Shown here: positions 54,264 through 64,000 of the stretch, in pieces | Layout of the letters: each line of letters starts with the position of its first letter | How positions within the stretch are numbered: the stretch's first letter is position 1 | DNA from: Tubulanus polymorphus | Taxonomy: Eukaryota; Nemertea; Palaeonemertea; Tubulaniformes; Tubulanidae | Direction of reading: 5' to 3' | Length of the DNA stretch: 64,000 nt | Assembly (NCBI RefSeq): GCF_964204645.1 | Contig: NC_134025.1 | Location: forward strand, 4,097,001-4,161,000 | The notes under the pieces: model-generated | What the model was told of the DNA's origin: nothing | Database searches by the model: none | What the model saw: the letters and a program-made list of their open reading frames with translations, nothing else | Translations under genes and position numbers: made by a program

Positions 54264-54395
54264 CTGAGTGTCGTTTATCAAAGCTCGCCCTGCTGTCACT
54301 GCTGAACTGCAGGTGTTCGATGATTTTTGGGAGGTTTCCAAAACGACGCTCGACTGTGATTCTACTCGTGAGTGAGCCGGTGGACTGAGTTCTAT
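54264..54395 (-). CDS. Candidate upstream coding exon (alternative globin N-terminus?)
   Basis: 132 bases, phase 0 to phase 0, open throughout: IELSPPAHSRVESQSS..., ending ALINDTQ. Acceptor ccttgcgtag and donor GTAAAC border it. It pairs in frame with a 15-base first exon at 55882-55896 (ATG ATA AAA TCG ACG, then GTGAGT) and with the phase 0 acceptor in front of the globin ATG. The Ser-rich, disordered composition fits an N-terminal extension. It is equally possible that this is untranslated or belongs to another gene. Confidence 0.35.
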
Positions 54396-55881
54396 CTACG
54401 CAAGGTTACACTCGTGACGTAAAGATTCATCCCCGTTCGGATCGGTAAACCTTTTATCACGTCAATTAGATTTTATGAATCTCTCGTTGCCTCGAAGTGC
54501 CGTACATTCTTTTCTCATCAATGTTGCCTTTTGTTACGACGACCGTATAAGACGTTCAAAATAAACTCTGAGCAATAGATTTAACTCACAGTATACCAAC
54601 TTCATCGAAACGCATGATTAATTAGTTTGATTAATCGTCGGCTTAAGATACCTTAAAGAGATCTGTCAGAAAAAACTTTGCAAATTGATTCAGAATCCAG
54701 GGACCGTTTCTCAGGTACTATGTTTAATCCCACAGGGAACAATTCAAATTTCAATATTATTCCGTGACTCTTGAATGGCATTTACGTAGTTATAGCTACA
54801 GGCTATCTATAAATCCGACTCCAGTTCATTTTTGTACTTCAATTCCACCCAGTCGTTATGATAGCTTAGCAGCAATTCAGAACCACCGTCAATTGTATGC
54901 TTTATTACTGACAGGAGTACCTGATCGTAACTGCTAGGATTTTTGCTTGTTTGTTTATGGATTGGCCTGTCGCTAAGACTCGGTCAATAAGAAATAATGA
55001 ATATGAAAGCGAATCTAGAACGATTAATGGTGGAAAAACAAGTCGATTTGATAATTGCGACACGATTTTGCCATCGTGTTGCGGTATTATGCTAGAAAAC
55101 TGCATCTCATTTAGCTTAAAAGAGAGAACCGTCATCGTCTTCGCGTTGTGCGTATTGATGCTAGCGAGTAATTCATTTATTTTGCCATGGTCGAATTTAT
55201 CCGAACTGACTGTATCACAATAGTGCTGCAAATCGATCGATCAATCTGCGCGTATCTCGATACATAGACTGTTTCGTGCTGATCGAATTCCCGGTTATGA
55301 TCAAACTGTCTTATTCGAGAAGATTTCGAGTATAGACTTTATCCCATGCGAATACAGAACGTATCTCCAGAAAACATGCCCTAAATCATCCGCGGTAATC
55401 TCCGAATCATAATCGAGAAGTGCCGAAAAAGTATGTGAGTTAGGGTATATCTGTCTTATATCGTGTTTCGTTTTTTTTTCTGGTTGATAATTAATAACAT
55501 GATCAGAAGCCATTAGAAAAACATACAAATATTAACTTTCTACGTATATTTTCAAAATTCACCTCATTTTCAATAACTTCAACTCAACGGAACTCATATT
55601 TTCATAAACCCCGCACTTACAAACGTTCGAAAGTACTGAAAACATCAGAAAATATACGAAAGTATACACGAAAAAATTCACTTTTACCGGCAATGATAAA
55701 TATACCTAAAACGTTTTATCTTCTCTTTAATTCTGAAAACGTAATTCATATCAATACATTTAGTGTAAATTCAAATCGATCAAAAATATTCAACATCGTT
55801 GAATAATTAGAATGAAACATTATTTCGTGAACTGTTTACTACAACATTCCAGCGCGCCGTGGTAAAGACGAAATTACTCAC

Positions 55882-55896
55882 CGTCGATTTTATCAT
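55882..55896 (-). CDS. Candidate first coding exon (MIKST)
   Basis: ATG followed by four codons and a consensus donor GTGAGT at 55881. It lies just downstream of a more GC-rich, promoter-like segment (about 55920-56080). Phase 0, compatible with the exon at 54264-54395. Confidence 0.3.
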
Positions 55897-58800
55897 TATT
55901 CCGTGACAATTTGTATCCGTTTTAAGATTAGAATGTCTCCAGTATCGTTGACGATGAAAAGGGCGCTCAACTGTTTCAACGGCAGTGTATCATGCATAAC
56001 TGGCGGAAGCTCTCGGTCGGTGATGAATAAACGCGCCCTCTCCTGTTGATTTTCCCGTCTGGCGCTTATCTTCGATCCGTGTGTGAAAACTAAAACTGCG
56101 TTTTGGGTCGTGTTGCTTAATCTGTCTACCAGATAATATTCTCTTAAGCATGGATTTTTGATTGTTGAATAAAGCGGCTAATAAAAAATATATTATCGGT
56201 AAACACTTTTAATGAACTATACAGGTCATGGTACTTCTCGGCTTAAATGAATTGTAACCGTCAATGCTAAAGATTGGTTTTAATAGCCTTAATGAACTGT
56301 TTCTCAAGATATCGCAGTAGCTTCAAATTGCTATGATACACGCAATACAACAATTTCATCCAATCGCCATTTTGACTTTTGAAATTTATCACCATGCTAA
56401 TGTCGCATTGCAAAATGAAAGAAAAAAAGATAGTAGTACCATACCCACAAATGTATCCCCAGGTGTGCGAAAATAATGAGCCAGATGGACCCAGCTGTAC
56501 GTAATGTTTTCTTCTTACGCCTAATTCCTAGTGTCCAGGTTTACTTAATTATCTTTTGGAAGAGCAACAAATGAATCAAGATATACACACATTGAGCATC
56601 TTGACATAATCATGTTTGGTTTATGCGGTATCTTCACAACCGCAGCCTTTTTCGGGCACTGATCTGACAACATATCAGATGATTGCATGCATTTATACGT
56701 GGTCACGTACCATCCTGTTCACGTACGTATGTCTAAGTTAATTACATCCGAGCTACACTTCTTTTCCATTCGGCGCTTTTATAACACCGATGATTACCTT
56801 TATAGGTGATTAAGAATGCTCTGATTAGGCTTCACATGCCATGGCCGGAACGAAACGACATGCGACCATATCAGCCAGTGCCAGAAAATACTTAAGAAAC
56901 GACATATGTATATCCCGCCACAAATTTCCATCGGGGTTCATGCGATGTAATTACATCACGCATTTTCCTGATGGCAAAGCATTGTTTTTTAGCCCATTAA
57001 CTACTCATTTGTAAATAACTAATCGATGAAATTTCACAGTAAGATCAAATAAAGCACTAGACCACTAGACAATGACTCTAGCTGTGTAGGCCTACAGTTC
57101 AATAATTCATAAGGATCTCATTAACCAGTTTTTGTATAGCAAAGCAGATACATTGAAGGACCTCGGATGAGGAATATATAAAACATTTATCACAGTCGGG
57201 AAGATTGACAACTGAGATTGATTGTCGGTAATTTACAACCTTGGTCTTATCCTGCTAAAACCTGACTCATTTATACTTAATCTACATATATTTTCACAAG
57301 ATGTGCGTTGCATTCGATTGTTCTATAATGTTTCTAAAATATACGAGTTGTGTGACAGATGTTTATGAATTCCCTCTTCGTGTCTGTTCTAAACTATTAC
57401 ACGTATTTCCTCTTGAATGACAGTAAAATATGTCGCATCTTGCGCGAACATCTTTTTGTTAATAGCTTGTTTGTTGGAACTGAAATTTTGTCGAAATTTT
57501 TATCGAATTCTTTTAAAATCAAAAAGATAAATCGAAAAAGCACTTTTGTACCATGCAAATACTTATACTGTGTTTTTTGTTTAATACCCACAGGCCTACG
57601 AATACAGTAATTCGACCAAAAATATTTTCCCTGAAGACAAAGTCTTTTACAATCAATTTGTTTTACATATGCATGTATATGCCAGATTATGTATAATTCG
57701 AGCTTATTTAAGAAAAAAGAAAATGTCGAAACTGTTACAGACAACTCACCTTTAAATAAATTCAGTAATCAAGCGCTTATAAACCATTCGCTTGTAGTTA
57801 ACGCATACACACACATGCACCACACTTAGGCTGGAAAATAAATCAAACTTTTCGATTGCAAATGCATTAGCAGAATGTATCCATTAATTCATTAACGTGT
57901 GGTCCTTCGTCGTAAAATCAACTGTGTACATTTTATATTCATCACACTCAACTATCCCTCATCGGTTTTGTTATATTACCTCATCATTATAGGGAAATAT
58001 TTGGTAGGGAGCACATATGTTCATAACGTGATACTCAATACCTTTCGTCAATAATACGATGTTCAATGTTGTTTTAAAAAACTGACGACTATAGAAAAAA
58101 ATGTATGTATATTGATCTTTTGAACGTTCGTGACGAGGATCTAATAATTCATTTATTTTCTTATTGACGATTTTCATTTTTAGAACGAAAAAGCATCGCA
58201 CATGAAAATGAAGTTAGTTTCTAAGCGACAATTTGAATAACACGAAGCTCCTACTGGGATATCGTAACAGGATAACGAATTGCAGAAACACGAATGCAAT
58301 AGAATACGCTAATACGCTTATATGCTGAACATTTTGCTATAGGAATACAATTTTTTTTTATATATATATCCACTACTGTATGCTAGATCTCGGATTACAT
58401 GTATACGTTTGTACATTCTGACATGTATATATAAACCATTAAAAATAATCGTCTTTAGCGCCAAAATATATGAACAATTTAAGTTCCGAATTATTCATGA
58501 AGATCTTGTCTGTAAGTATACATGTTGTCGCATAAGTTGTGGACGTGTAAGAATCCACAGTTGAATGCGTTCTCAACGTCTCCTGAGTAGAATTAGCTGT
58601 ACATTCATTTTTAGTGAAGCGGGTGATTATTGAGAGTGTTGCTGTTTTCTTGTAACATTTTGTGAACGACAGCTTTTATCAGAAAAATGGCCCGGAAATT
58701 GTACGTGATTAACAACACTAATTACGATTTTTACGGCGCGAACTACGGGTCTAAGAGTGATCAAATCGGACGCTGTTCTGTCCTGTAAATACGGTAATGT

Positions 58801-59794
58801 TAACAGCTTTAGTGTCGTACGAGATCAAAATTAACAAATAACAAATCACCGGCCCCGTTTGTCATGCTATGAGTGATAACACGTCAGTCAGCTAATGTCA
58901 TCAGATATATCCCTCCAGTCTATAATGTATCTCGCTATAATGAAAGATGTATAATTGGGTTGGATGGTTTCACAAAACGAAGACTTATTACTTTATTTTC
59001 TTTTATGGAGACAAACATCCCCGGAGTGTTGAGGTTTTAATTAGCTCGCCTGCAGAAATCCCGAGGGCACTCGTTACCCGCACGCTTCGCACGTCGGCGA
59101 TTTCAGCCTCGTGTCGAGTGAGATCAAACAAACGAATACACACTTCAACTTAGGCGATTAGATTTATATTCAACGACTCTAAAAGTAAACGACGTTATCC
59201 GTCAACATTCGTCCGTTCTTCCCGTGATTAACGTCATCGCATTACAATCAGTTTCCGTTACGCCGGTGTGGCTGGCCCACATACAAAAAAAAATCCGGGA
59301 GAATTTTTCATGATTGATCGTGATTAACGGCACACCAAGATTTCATGGAAAATTCATCAGCCTCTTTTCCCACCGTTGGGCTTCCTGTAAACAGGTCGTT
59401 AAAAAGGGCAGTCGTCGATGTCGAGTAATTTTTAATTTCTGCAAATTTATAATCAATGTTATGTTTGTTCATTTCTATGGTCAAGTGACAAACACGTAGT
59501 GTGAAGAACATGCGGATCACGGGTTCGTTTTTGATTTGGTTGGAACTGAACGGGGCCTAAACTAAAGCCTAACATCAAGAAAAGAATCTGATGTTTAGAG
59601 CGATTTTCGTTGATACAAATGTATGAAATAAATGAAGAGATTTAATATACATGAATTTGGTTTTATAATGATAGTGGTAAGTTAAACGTTTGTGCATTAT
59701 TTCCTTTACATAACATATCTATCCATGAAGTGCGTTTCATACGTAATCTTGCGATAAGAATCAGGGACAAGTCATTGCTGAAAACAGATCAATC
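55897..59794. other. Intergenic, with a diverged duplicated segment
   Basis: No gene supported. 58243-58456 resembles 60178-60332 (see the repeat entry). The region near 55920-56080 is a candidate promoter. Confidence 0.4.
58243..58456 (+). repeat. Diverged direct repeat, partner at 60178-60332
   Basis: Shared strings in the same order: gaagctcctact, aatacgctaata, aggaatacaatttttt / aatacaatttttattt, ctcggattacatgta / ctcagattacacgta, ttctgacat, and aaaccattaa. This is an old duplication or two copies of one dispersed element. Confidence 0.5.
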
Positions 59795-60048
59795 CTATTT
59801 AGTCTTACGGCTCGCCGAACGCGAAGGAGTGTACTGTATATGATAGTGAGAATATTCATCATATTTCAAACATACGCAGTCCATATAAATCCGTGGTGGA
59901 ATCCTCTGACGATGCGTAACGTCTGAATTATTGAAGGAAAAAAACACTACAGGCCGCCACAAGACGGGCATTTTATAGCAGATGTTACCCGTATAGCATG
60001 GATAATGCGTGCGAATTAGACAGCTTATCCCGCGTGGGCAGTATTTTT
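59795..60048 (-). CDS. Possible terminal exon of a Cys-rich secreted protein
   Basis: Open frame ending TAG at 59795 with no ATG before the Cys-rich part. A CAG acceptor could start it at 60048 (phase 1). It encodes KYCPRGISCLIR, ...CYTGNICYKM, ...PPRIYMDCVCLKYD and a basic Ser/Arg tail. The Cys-x-Cys near the end preceded by a 'P-P-R-I' strand resembles the layout of cystine-knot signalling proteins, but I cannot assign a family. No upstream exon is visible before RNPC3. Confidence 0.3.
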
Positions 60049-60377
60049 CTGACAATCTTGCCTCACAAATTCGTCATGTTTATAGCAATCGATTAGATTT
60101 ATGAATGCTACAATTGAGTCTGCCAAGAATATACGTGATGTATAAGTAGTATACGAGTCAAAGAATTACGGTCGCCCGGAAGCTCCTACTCGTAAAACAC
60201 GCATGCATTTCAAAATACGCTAATATATTTTTCTATGAAATTTTAATACAATTTTTATTTAGTATCCGGTACATGTAAGACCTCAGATTACACGTACATT
60301 TATATATTCTGACATATAAAAACCATTAATCATCTTTATGTTTTTTATGTGAATACAAATATAAATTACTTTAAGCA

Positions 60378-61829
60378 TTATTTAGGTTTAGCAGATCGCG
60401 CGAATTGAACAACCAATGGTTTGTCTTCCATTAGAAATCCATTAGTCTCGTATACAGCCTTCCTGGCAATTTTTTCCGATGGAAGTGTTATAAATGCTTG
60501 TCCTTTCATTCGTCCCTCTTTCATTAATCTTAAATCGAACATATTCACTTCGGTTTCATCATCCCAGTTTACGTAACGTCCAAAAACACGTTTGAGGTCG
60601 TTTTCATGCACGCGTTTATGATTTACATTTTTTATATACAGTCTACTCGACGGTTCACCGGCGTCATAATTTCTGAAAACGTTCAACGATTTTCTTTCCG
60701 ATTCTGACAATCGATTCTTTCTCAGTTCGCTGGATGATATGAAATTAGCGAGTTGTTCGTTCGAATCATCGGATTCGCTTTCACTATCGGATTGTTTTGT
60801 AACTGGTTTTATTATTCCAAATCCGCTATCTATTGATTCTGATTCCTGTTCATTGTCTGCTGGAGCAGAACTGACATTACCGTTATCGTGAGTTGAATTT
60901 CGCTGATACTGATTATCTATTACTTTTCCTATTTCAGTCGATAACTTAAACTCGAAGTTTTTCTTAGGATTTTGTGAGCCGATATTTTCGAACACATCCT
61001 CGGGTTTGGCGGTTAGCTCCGGTTTGTTATTCGTCGTTTGAGGAGTAGTGATCTGCAACTTGAATCGTTTCGAAGGTTTTTCTTTTTTCTTTAACGGTCT
61101 CTTCAAAGTAGCAGGAATTTTTGGAACATTATTCGCATCAGCTTCTTCTGAACTGCTTTCTAACTCAGATTCTTCAGTCGAATCTATCTCCATTTCCTGA
61201 TGTTCGAGTTGATCATTATTCGCACTTACCGGCGCGTGTATTACATGCCCAATCTCGATAGGGGGCGTAGCCGTGACGGGCCCGAATGGAACGGGCAAAT
61301 TCATCTTGTTCATTAAATGCAACACTTGAACATAAAACTTAGGCACAGAAGCTAAAGCATTCGCGATATTCGTAAGAATGTTCACAGTCGGTGGCGGGTA
61401 CATATACTCATACTTAGGATTAGGCGGAAAGTTTGCGCCTAATTTAGAGGCAACATAATGTATATCTCCTGGAAATGTTTTTTCTGGTGCTGATTTCTTT
61501 CGCTTCGTTGTCTCAGTTTCTAAATCATTGTTCAATTTTAGAGGAGGGTCTTTTAACGAAGGCGGTTTGTACTTTTCAAATTGTTGTTTAGAGTATTCTA
61601 CGCTTAGAATTTGTCCAAAAAATTCCAACTGATGCAACTGTTTTAAAGCACAAGCCGCTGCTTCATGATCCTCAAATATTGCAAAAGCAGTATATTTCAT
61701 TTTTCCAGTGTCTTTCATACATTTCACATTCTTTGCTCCAAAATGAGTAAGGAACTCAATCCGTTGTTCAACAGTCAATCTTTTGGGCAGATGCTTTACG
61801 AACAACACATTTGTGGTTGGAGCAGTCAT
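60378..61829 (-). CDS. RNPC3: U11/U12 snRNP 65 kDa protein, two RRMs
   Basis: One coding exon, 483 aa (human 517). The N-terminal RRM begins NVLFVKHLPKRLT, with RNP1-like YTAFAIFED. The middle is acidic and Ser-rich with a KR-rich patch. The C-terminal RRM has SSRLYIKNVNHKRV, GQAFITLP and ends PLVVQFARSAKPK, the most conserved part of RNPC3. The protein bridges U11 and U12 snRNPs in the minor spliceosome, its C-terminal RRM binding U12 snRNA stem-loop III. I start at 61829 because a strong acceptor (cctttccttttag) precedes it. The frame stays open to an ATG at 61916, so a 29-residue longer form is possible if that intron is retained. A donor at 62022 likely ends the 5' UTR exon. Confidence 0.9.
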   Translation of the reverse strand: MTAPTTNVLFVKHLPKRLTVEQRIEFLTHFGAKNVKCMKDTGKMKYTAFAIFEDHEAAACALKQLHQLEFFGQILSVEYSKQQFEKYKPPSLKDPPLKLNNDLETETTKRKKSAPEKTFPGDIHYVASKLGANFPPNPKYEYMYPPPTVNILTNIANALASVPKFYVQVLHLMNKMNLPVPFGPVTATPPIEIGHVIHAPVSANNDQLEHQEMEIDSTEESELESSSEEADANNVPKIPATLKRPLKKKEKPSKRFKLQITTPQTTNNKPELTAKPEDVFENIGSQNPKKNFEFKLSTEIGKVIDNQYQRNSTHDNGNVSSAPADNEQESESIDSGFGIIKPVTKQSDSESESDDSNEQLANFISSSELRKNRLSESERKSLNVFRNYDAGEPSSRLYIKNVNHKRVHENDLKRVFGRYVNWDDETEVNMFDLRLMKEGRMKGQAFITLPSEKIARKAVYETNGFLMEDKPLVVQFARSAKPK

Positions 61830-62151
61830 TCTAAAAAGGAAAGGAAATACAAAATTGTGAATATGAATATCATATGATTCAATAAACCTGATTTGAATTG
61901 AGTGTTGGATGTCCATTTGGTATAATTTGAAGGCGCCTCATTTCTCAACAGAGCGTTGAATGATATAGAATTTGAGAAAAACTTCAAGACTATCTTTCAA
62001 ACATAGCATACGGAAAATTTACCTCGGAATAAGCCAGTATTGACCGAGTAATTAATCAAACAAGTTGAATTTACTAAAGATTTTCAGCACGATCCGCCAT
62101 TAAGAGTATCCACAAATTATCGCGCCACTGGATGTTTGTTTAACCGCGTAA
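61830..62151. promoter_or_regulatory. Shared divergent promoter RNPC3 / SPAST
   Basis: Only 322 bases separate the two start codons, which face away from each other. The interval includes the RNPC3 5' UTR exon (ending 62023) and its intron, leaving roughly 100 bases of core promoter, so co-regulation is likely. Confidence 0.6.
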
Positions 62152-62683
62152 ATGACGTCATCTTGGGAAACCCGTTCGCCAGTGATATGGCGACCAAAAG
62201 CATTCATGCAGCGAAAAGGAACAGGAGGAAAGCCTTTTGGTCGAAAAAGGTGCGATAGACCCGGCGGAGGAGGTGGAAGAGATAACGAATCGGTGCATCG
62301 GCGAAATCTACGTTATCTAGCGTTTCCTCTTGTTATAATATTCGCACTTATTCGAGCGATTGCGTTTCAAATATGGGTGTTGATAGTGTTTATGTACAGA
62401 CGACGTCATGTATTCAACGTGGCCCTCCCTTCTCGACTGAAATCCCCGAAATCAGCTGACGGTCAACGAGGCGAGACCGACACTAACAAACGCGCGGATA
62501 TTACAGCAGACGCTTTAAATATCGACACTAAAAAGTCGGACACTCCTGGAGGTGGAGGAGCTCAGTCACAACAACAACAACAGAAATCTGATTGGGATCC
62601 AGCGATGTCACTTCAAAAATATTACCACCGTCGAGCGTTCGAATACATATCTAGGGCCCTGAAGATAGATGAAGAAGATAAAG
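62152..62683 (+). CDS. SPAST: Spastin, exon 1 (3' partial)
   Basis: First exon, 177 codons plus one base, ending at GTAAGA. It encodes a basic Gly-rich N-terminus and a hydrophobic hairpin (about residues 61-83, YLAFPLVIIFALIRAIAF...) that inserts into ER and lipid droplet membranes. A linker follows, then the start of the MIT domain (SLQKYYHRRAFEYISRALKIDEED), matching spastin's microtubule-interacting and trafficking domain. The AAA ATPase exons that sever microtubules lie beyond the right edge; no further spastin exon is visible up to 64000. The ATG at 62152 is the first in frame. Confidence 0.88.
62153..62160. promoter_or_regulatory. CRE palindrome TGACGTCA overlapping the SPAST start codon
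   Basis: The start reads ATGACGTCA, so a perfect 8-bp cAMP response element occupies codons 1-3. CRE sites are common near transcription starts of divergent housekeeping pairs. Use here is inferred from sequence only. Confidence 0.5.
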
Positions 62684-64000
62684 GTAAGATTTTAACAGTA
62701 ATTCACTCTGTCCTAAATTTCAGATAACCGCGAACAGCGCATTTCAGGATTAGTAGCCTCTAATTAACAGGTGGTCTTAGTGTTCTTTAAACACAACCGT
62801 CTCCAATGCGTTGCAGCTGAATCATAACTGTCACAAGATTAGCCCATTTCACTGGTGGATCTAAGGAGATTGGCCAGTTGGGGTCCTAAAAAGGATGGAC
62901 ATCCCTTAACGTGTTAGAAATTTTTGGAGGAAATGCATCCAAAAAAGATGCAACTTCCGAGGCAATGAATGTCACTTACAGGTTTTGTCTGTCTGTCTTG
63001 ACAAAAGGGGCCCTCAGTCCAGACCCCGAGCACCCTCTACTCCAGCTAGATCCACCCATTTCATAATACTTAGATTGTCCTATTGTGTTTTAATCCAGTT
63101 CGTATCAGTTATCATGCTCCATGCCTGACTCAGTCTCAGTGGTGGTGACAAATTTCTGAGCTCAAATTTCATCGAAGAATCTACCAATCATTTATTTCTA
63201 ACCTGTAAATTCATCATCACATTTCATCATTAAATTTAGGAAAGAGGTTTTAGGTTATTTTCTCTTTTTTCCAGATGATCAAAGGATTGTTATAAATCAC
63301 AAGTCAATGACAGGTGACAAAACCTCCAGTGCATGTATATTAGAACTAACCTGTCTTATGTTTCCCAAATAAAAAATGTAGTTTAGAAATGTGTTAAATG
63401 GAGGCAAAATTGTTTTAAAACATTTTTTGGCATGTTTTTTTATCGATGATTCATAGATTGCTGATAAAATTCCAATTCCGCTACAAACCTTTAGTCATTT
63501 AGATATAACCTGCTTTCCAGACTTTCCTACAGTAAAATATATTTGAAAACAGATGGTTTTGAAATTATATCTTTTACTATGGATTAGCGAAAACAGTTTT
63601 TATGCAATTCATGGGAGGAGCATTTGATCTTTAAAACGTGTTCATCTGAATCATAATACATGTACGCTCATAGTTTCATTTCATTTCATAGCATAGGCCT
63701 ATACCAGTACACTAATGTAATAAATACTCCTTCAGTTGTGAGCCATTCCATCTCGTATCATCCTCGAATCAATAAACACGAAATAGCTAAGTTAACTTGA
63801 TTTTATTGAAAAATACAAGCTTTTCCTACTAGTGCATACAGGTAGGAGCTTTGTCAGATTTACCAGATAAAGCTTGTATTTTCCAATAAATCAAAAAATA
63901 GAATCAGTTGTTTATTAATTTGAGACCGGATTAACACGACTCCTCTACAACTCGTTGTATCATCCCTGGGATGTACCTTTCTGAACTATTCAAATGCTGT
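62684..64000 (+). other. Start of SPAST intron 1
   Basis: No exon recognised. It contains an inverted repeat at 63799-63892 and otherwise AT-rich sequence. Confidence 0.5.
63799..63892. repeat. Inverted repeat (23-24 bp arms) in SPAST intron 1
   Basis: gattttattgaaaaatacaa/gctt (63799-63822) pairs with aagcttgtattttccaataa/atc (63870-63892), with a 47-base loop. MITE-like or a transcript hairpin. Confidence 0.65.

Noticed and set aside
54905-55231. Overlapping ORFs on both strands of about 90-108 codons
   Set aside because: No domain, signal peptide, splice context or composition support; likely chance opens.

Overview
The window is nuclear DNA of an invertebrate animal, most likely a spiralian (mollusc-like) marine bilaterian. 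This rests on AT-rich DNA, spliced genes with GT-AG introns and typical metazoan families; the species cannot be named from sequence alone. I built gene models by hand from the sequence, using splice signals, reading-phase agreement and family resemblance. Exon ends are therefore predictions, but almost every exon length agrees with the phase of its neighbours.

Layout. (1) 1-11480, minus: a small secreted PAN/apple-like protein, followed by a very large secreted mosaic gene. The large gene has a signal peptide, a PAN domain, three tandem copies of an EGF x6 / VWD / C8 / TIL / EGF module, an EGF domain and two fibronectin type II domains, and it runs off the left edge. Two of the module copies are identical over about 3.16 kb, introns included. 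(2) 11793-14112, minus: a secreted HExxH zinc peptidase with a Gly/Thr repeat linker and two ShKT domains. (3) 16534-16947, plus: a small secreted six-cysteine peptide precursor whose cysteine spacing resembles eclosion hormone. (4) 17532-17843, plus: an unrecognised basic, probably coiled-coil protein. (5) 18572-19862, minus: mitochondrial citrate synthase lysine methyltransferase (CSKMT). (6) 20465-23174, minus: acid phosphatase type 7 (ACP7), twelve coding exons. (7) 23713-26976, plus: an SLC3-type heavy chain of heteromeric amino acid transporters, ten exons. (8) 28041-31904, plus: ARP2 (ACTR2), eight exons, 394 aa. (9) 33853-38519, minus: exocyst subunit Sec10 (EXOC5), nineteen exons. (10) 39452-41476, minus: an otopetrin-like proton channel. 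(11) 42641-44756, minus: an N-terminally acylatable globin with the classical B12.2 and G7.0 introns; possible upstream exons lie as far as 55.9 kb. (12) 60378-61829, minus: RNPC3 (U11/U12-65K), head to head with (13) SPAST (spastin) exon 1 at 62152-62683, plus, which continues past the right edge.

The 45-60 kb interval is gene-poor. It may be the first intron and upstream region of the globin gene, with a few isolated exon-like segments. Non-autonomous repeats (foldback elements, MITE-like inverted repeats, hammerhead-like motifs) lie mainly in introns.

Functionally this is a mixed neighbourhood: secreted or extracellular genes on the left (1-17 kb) and conserved housekeeping genes in the middle and right. 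I see no operon-like logic apart from the divergent RNPC3/SPAST promoter and the local duplication of PAN and VWD-module genes.
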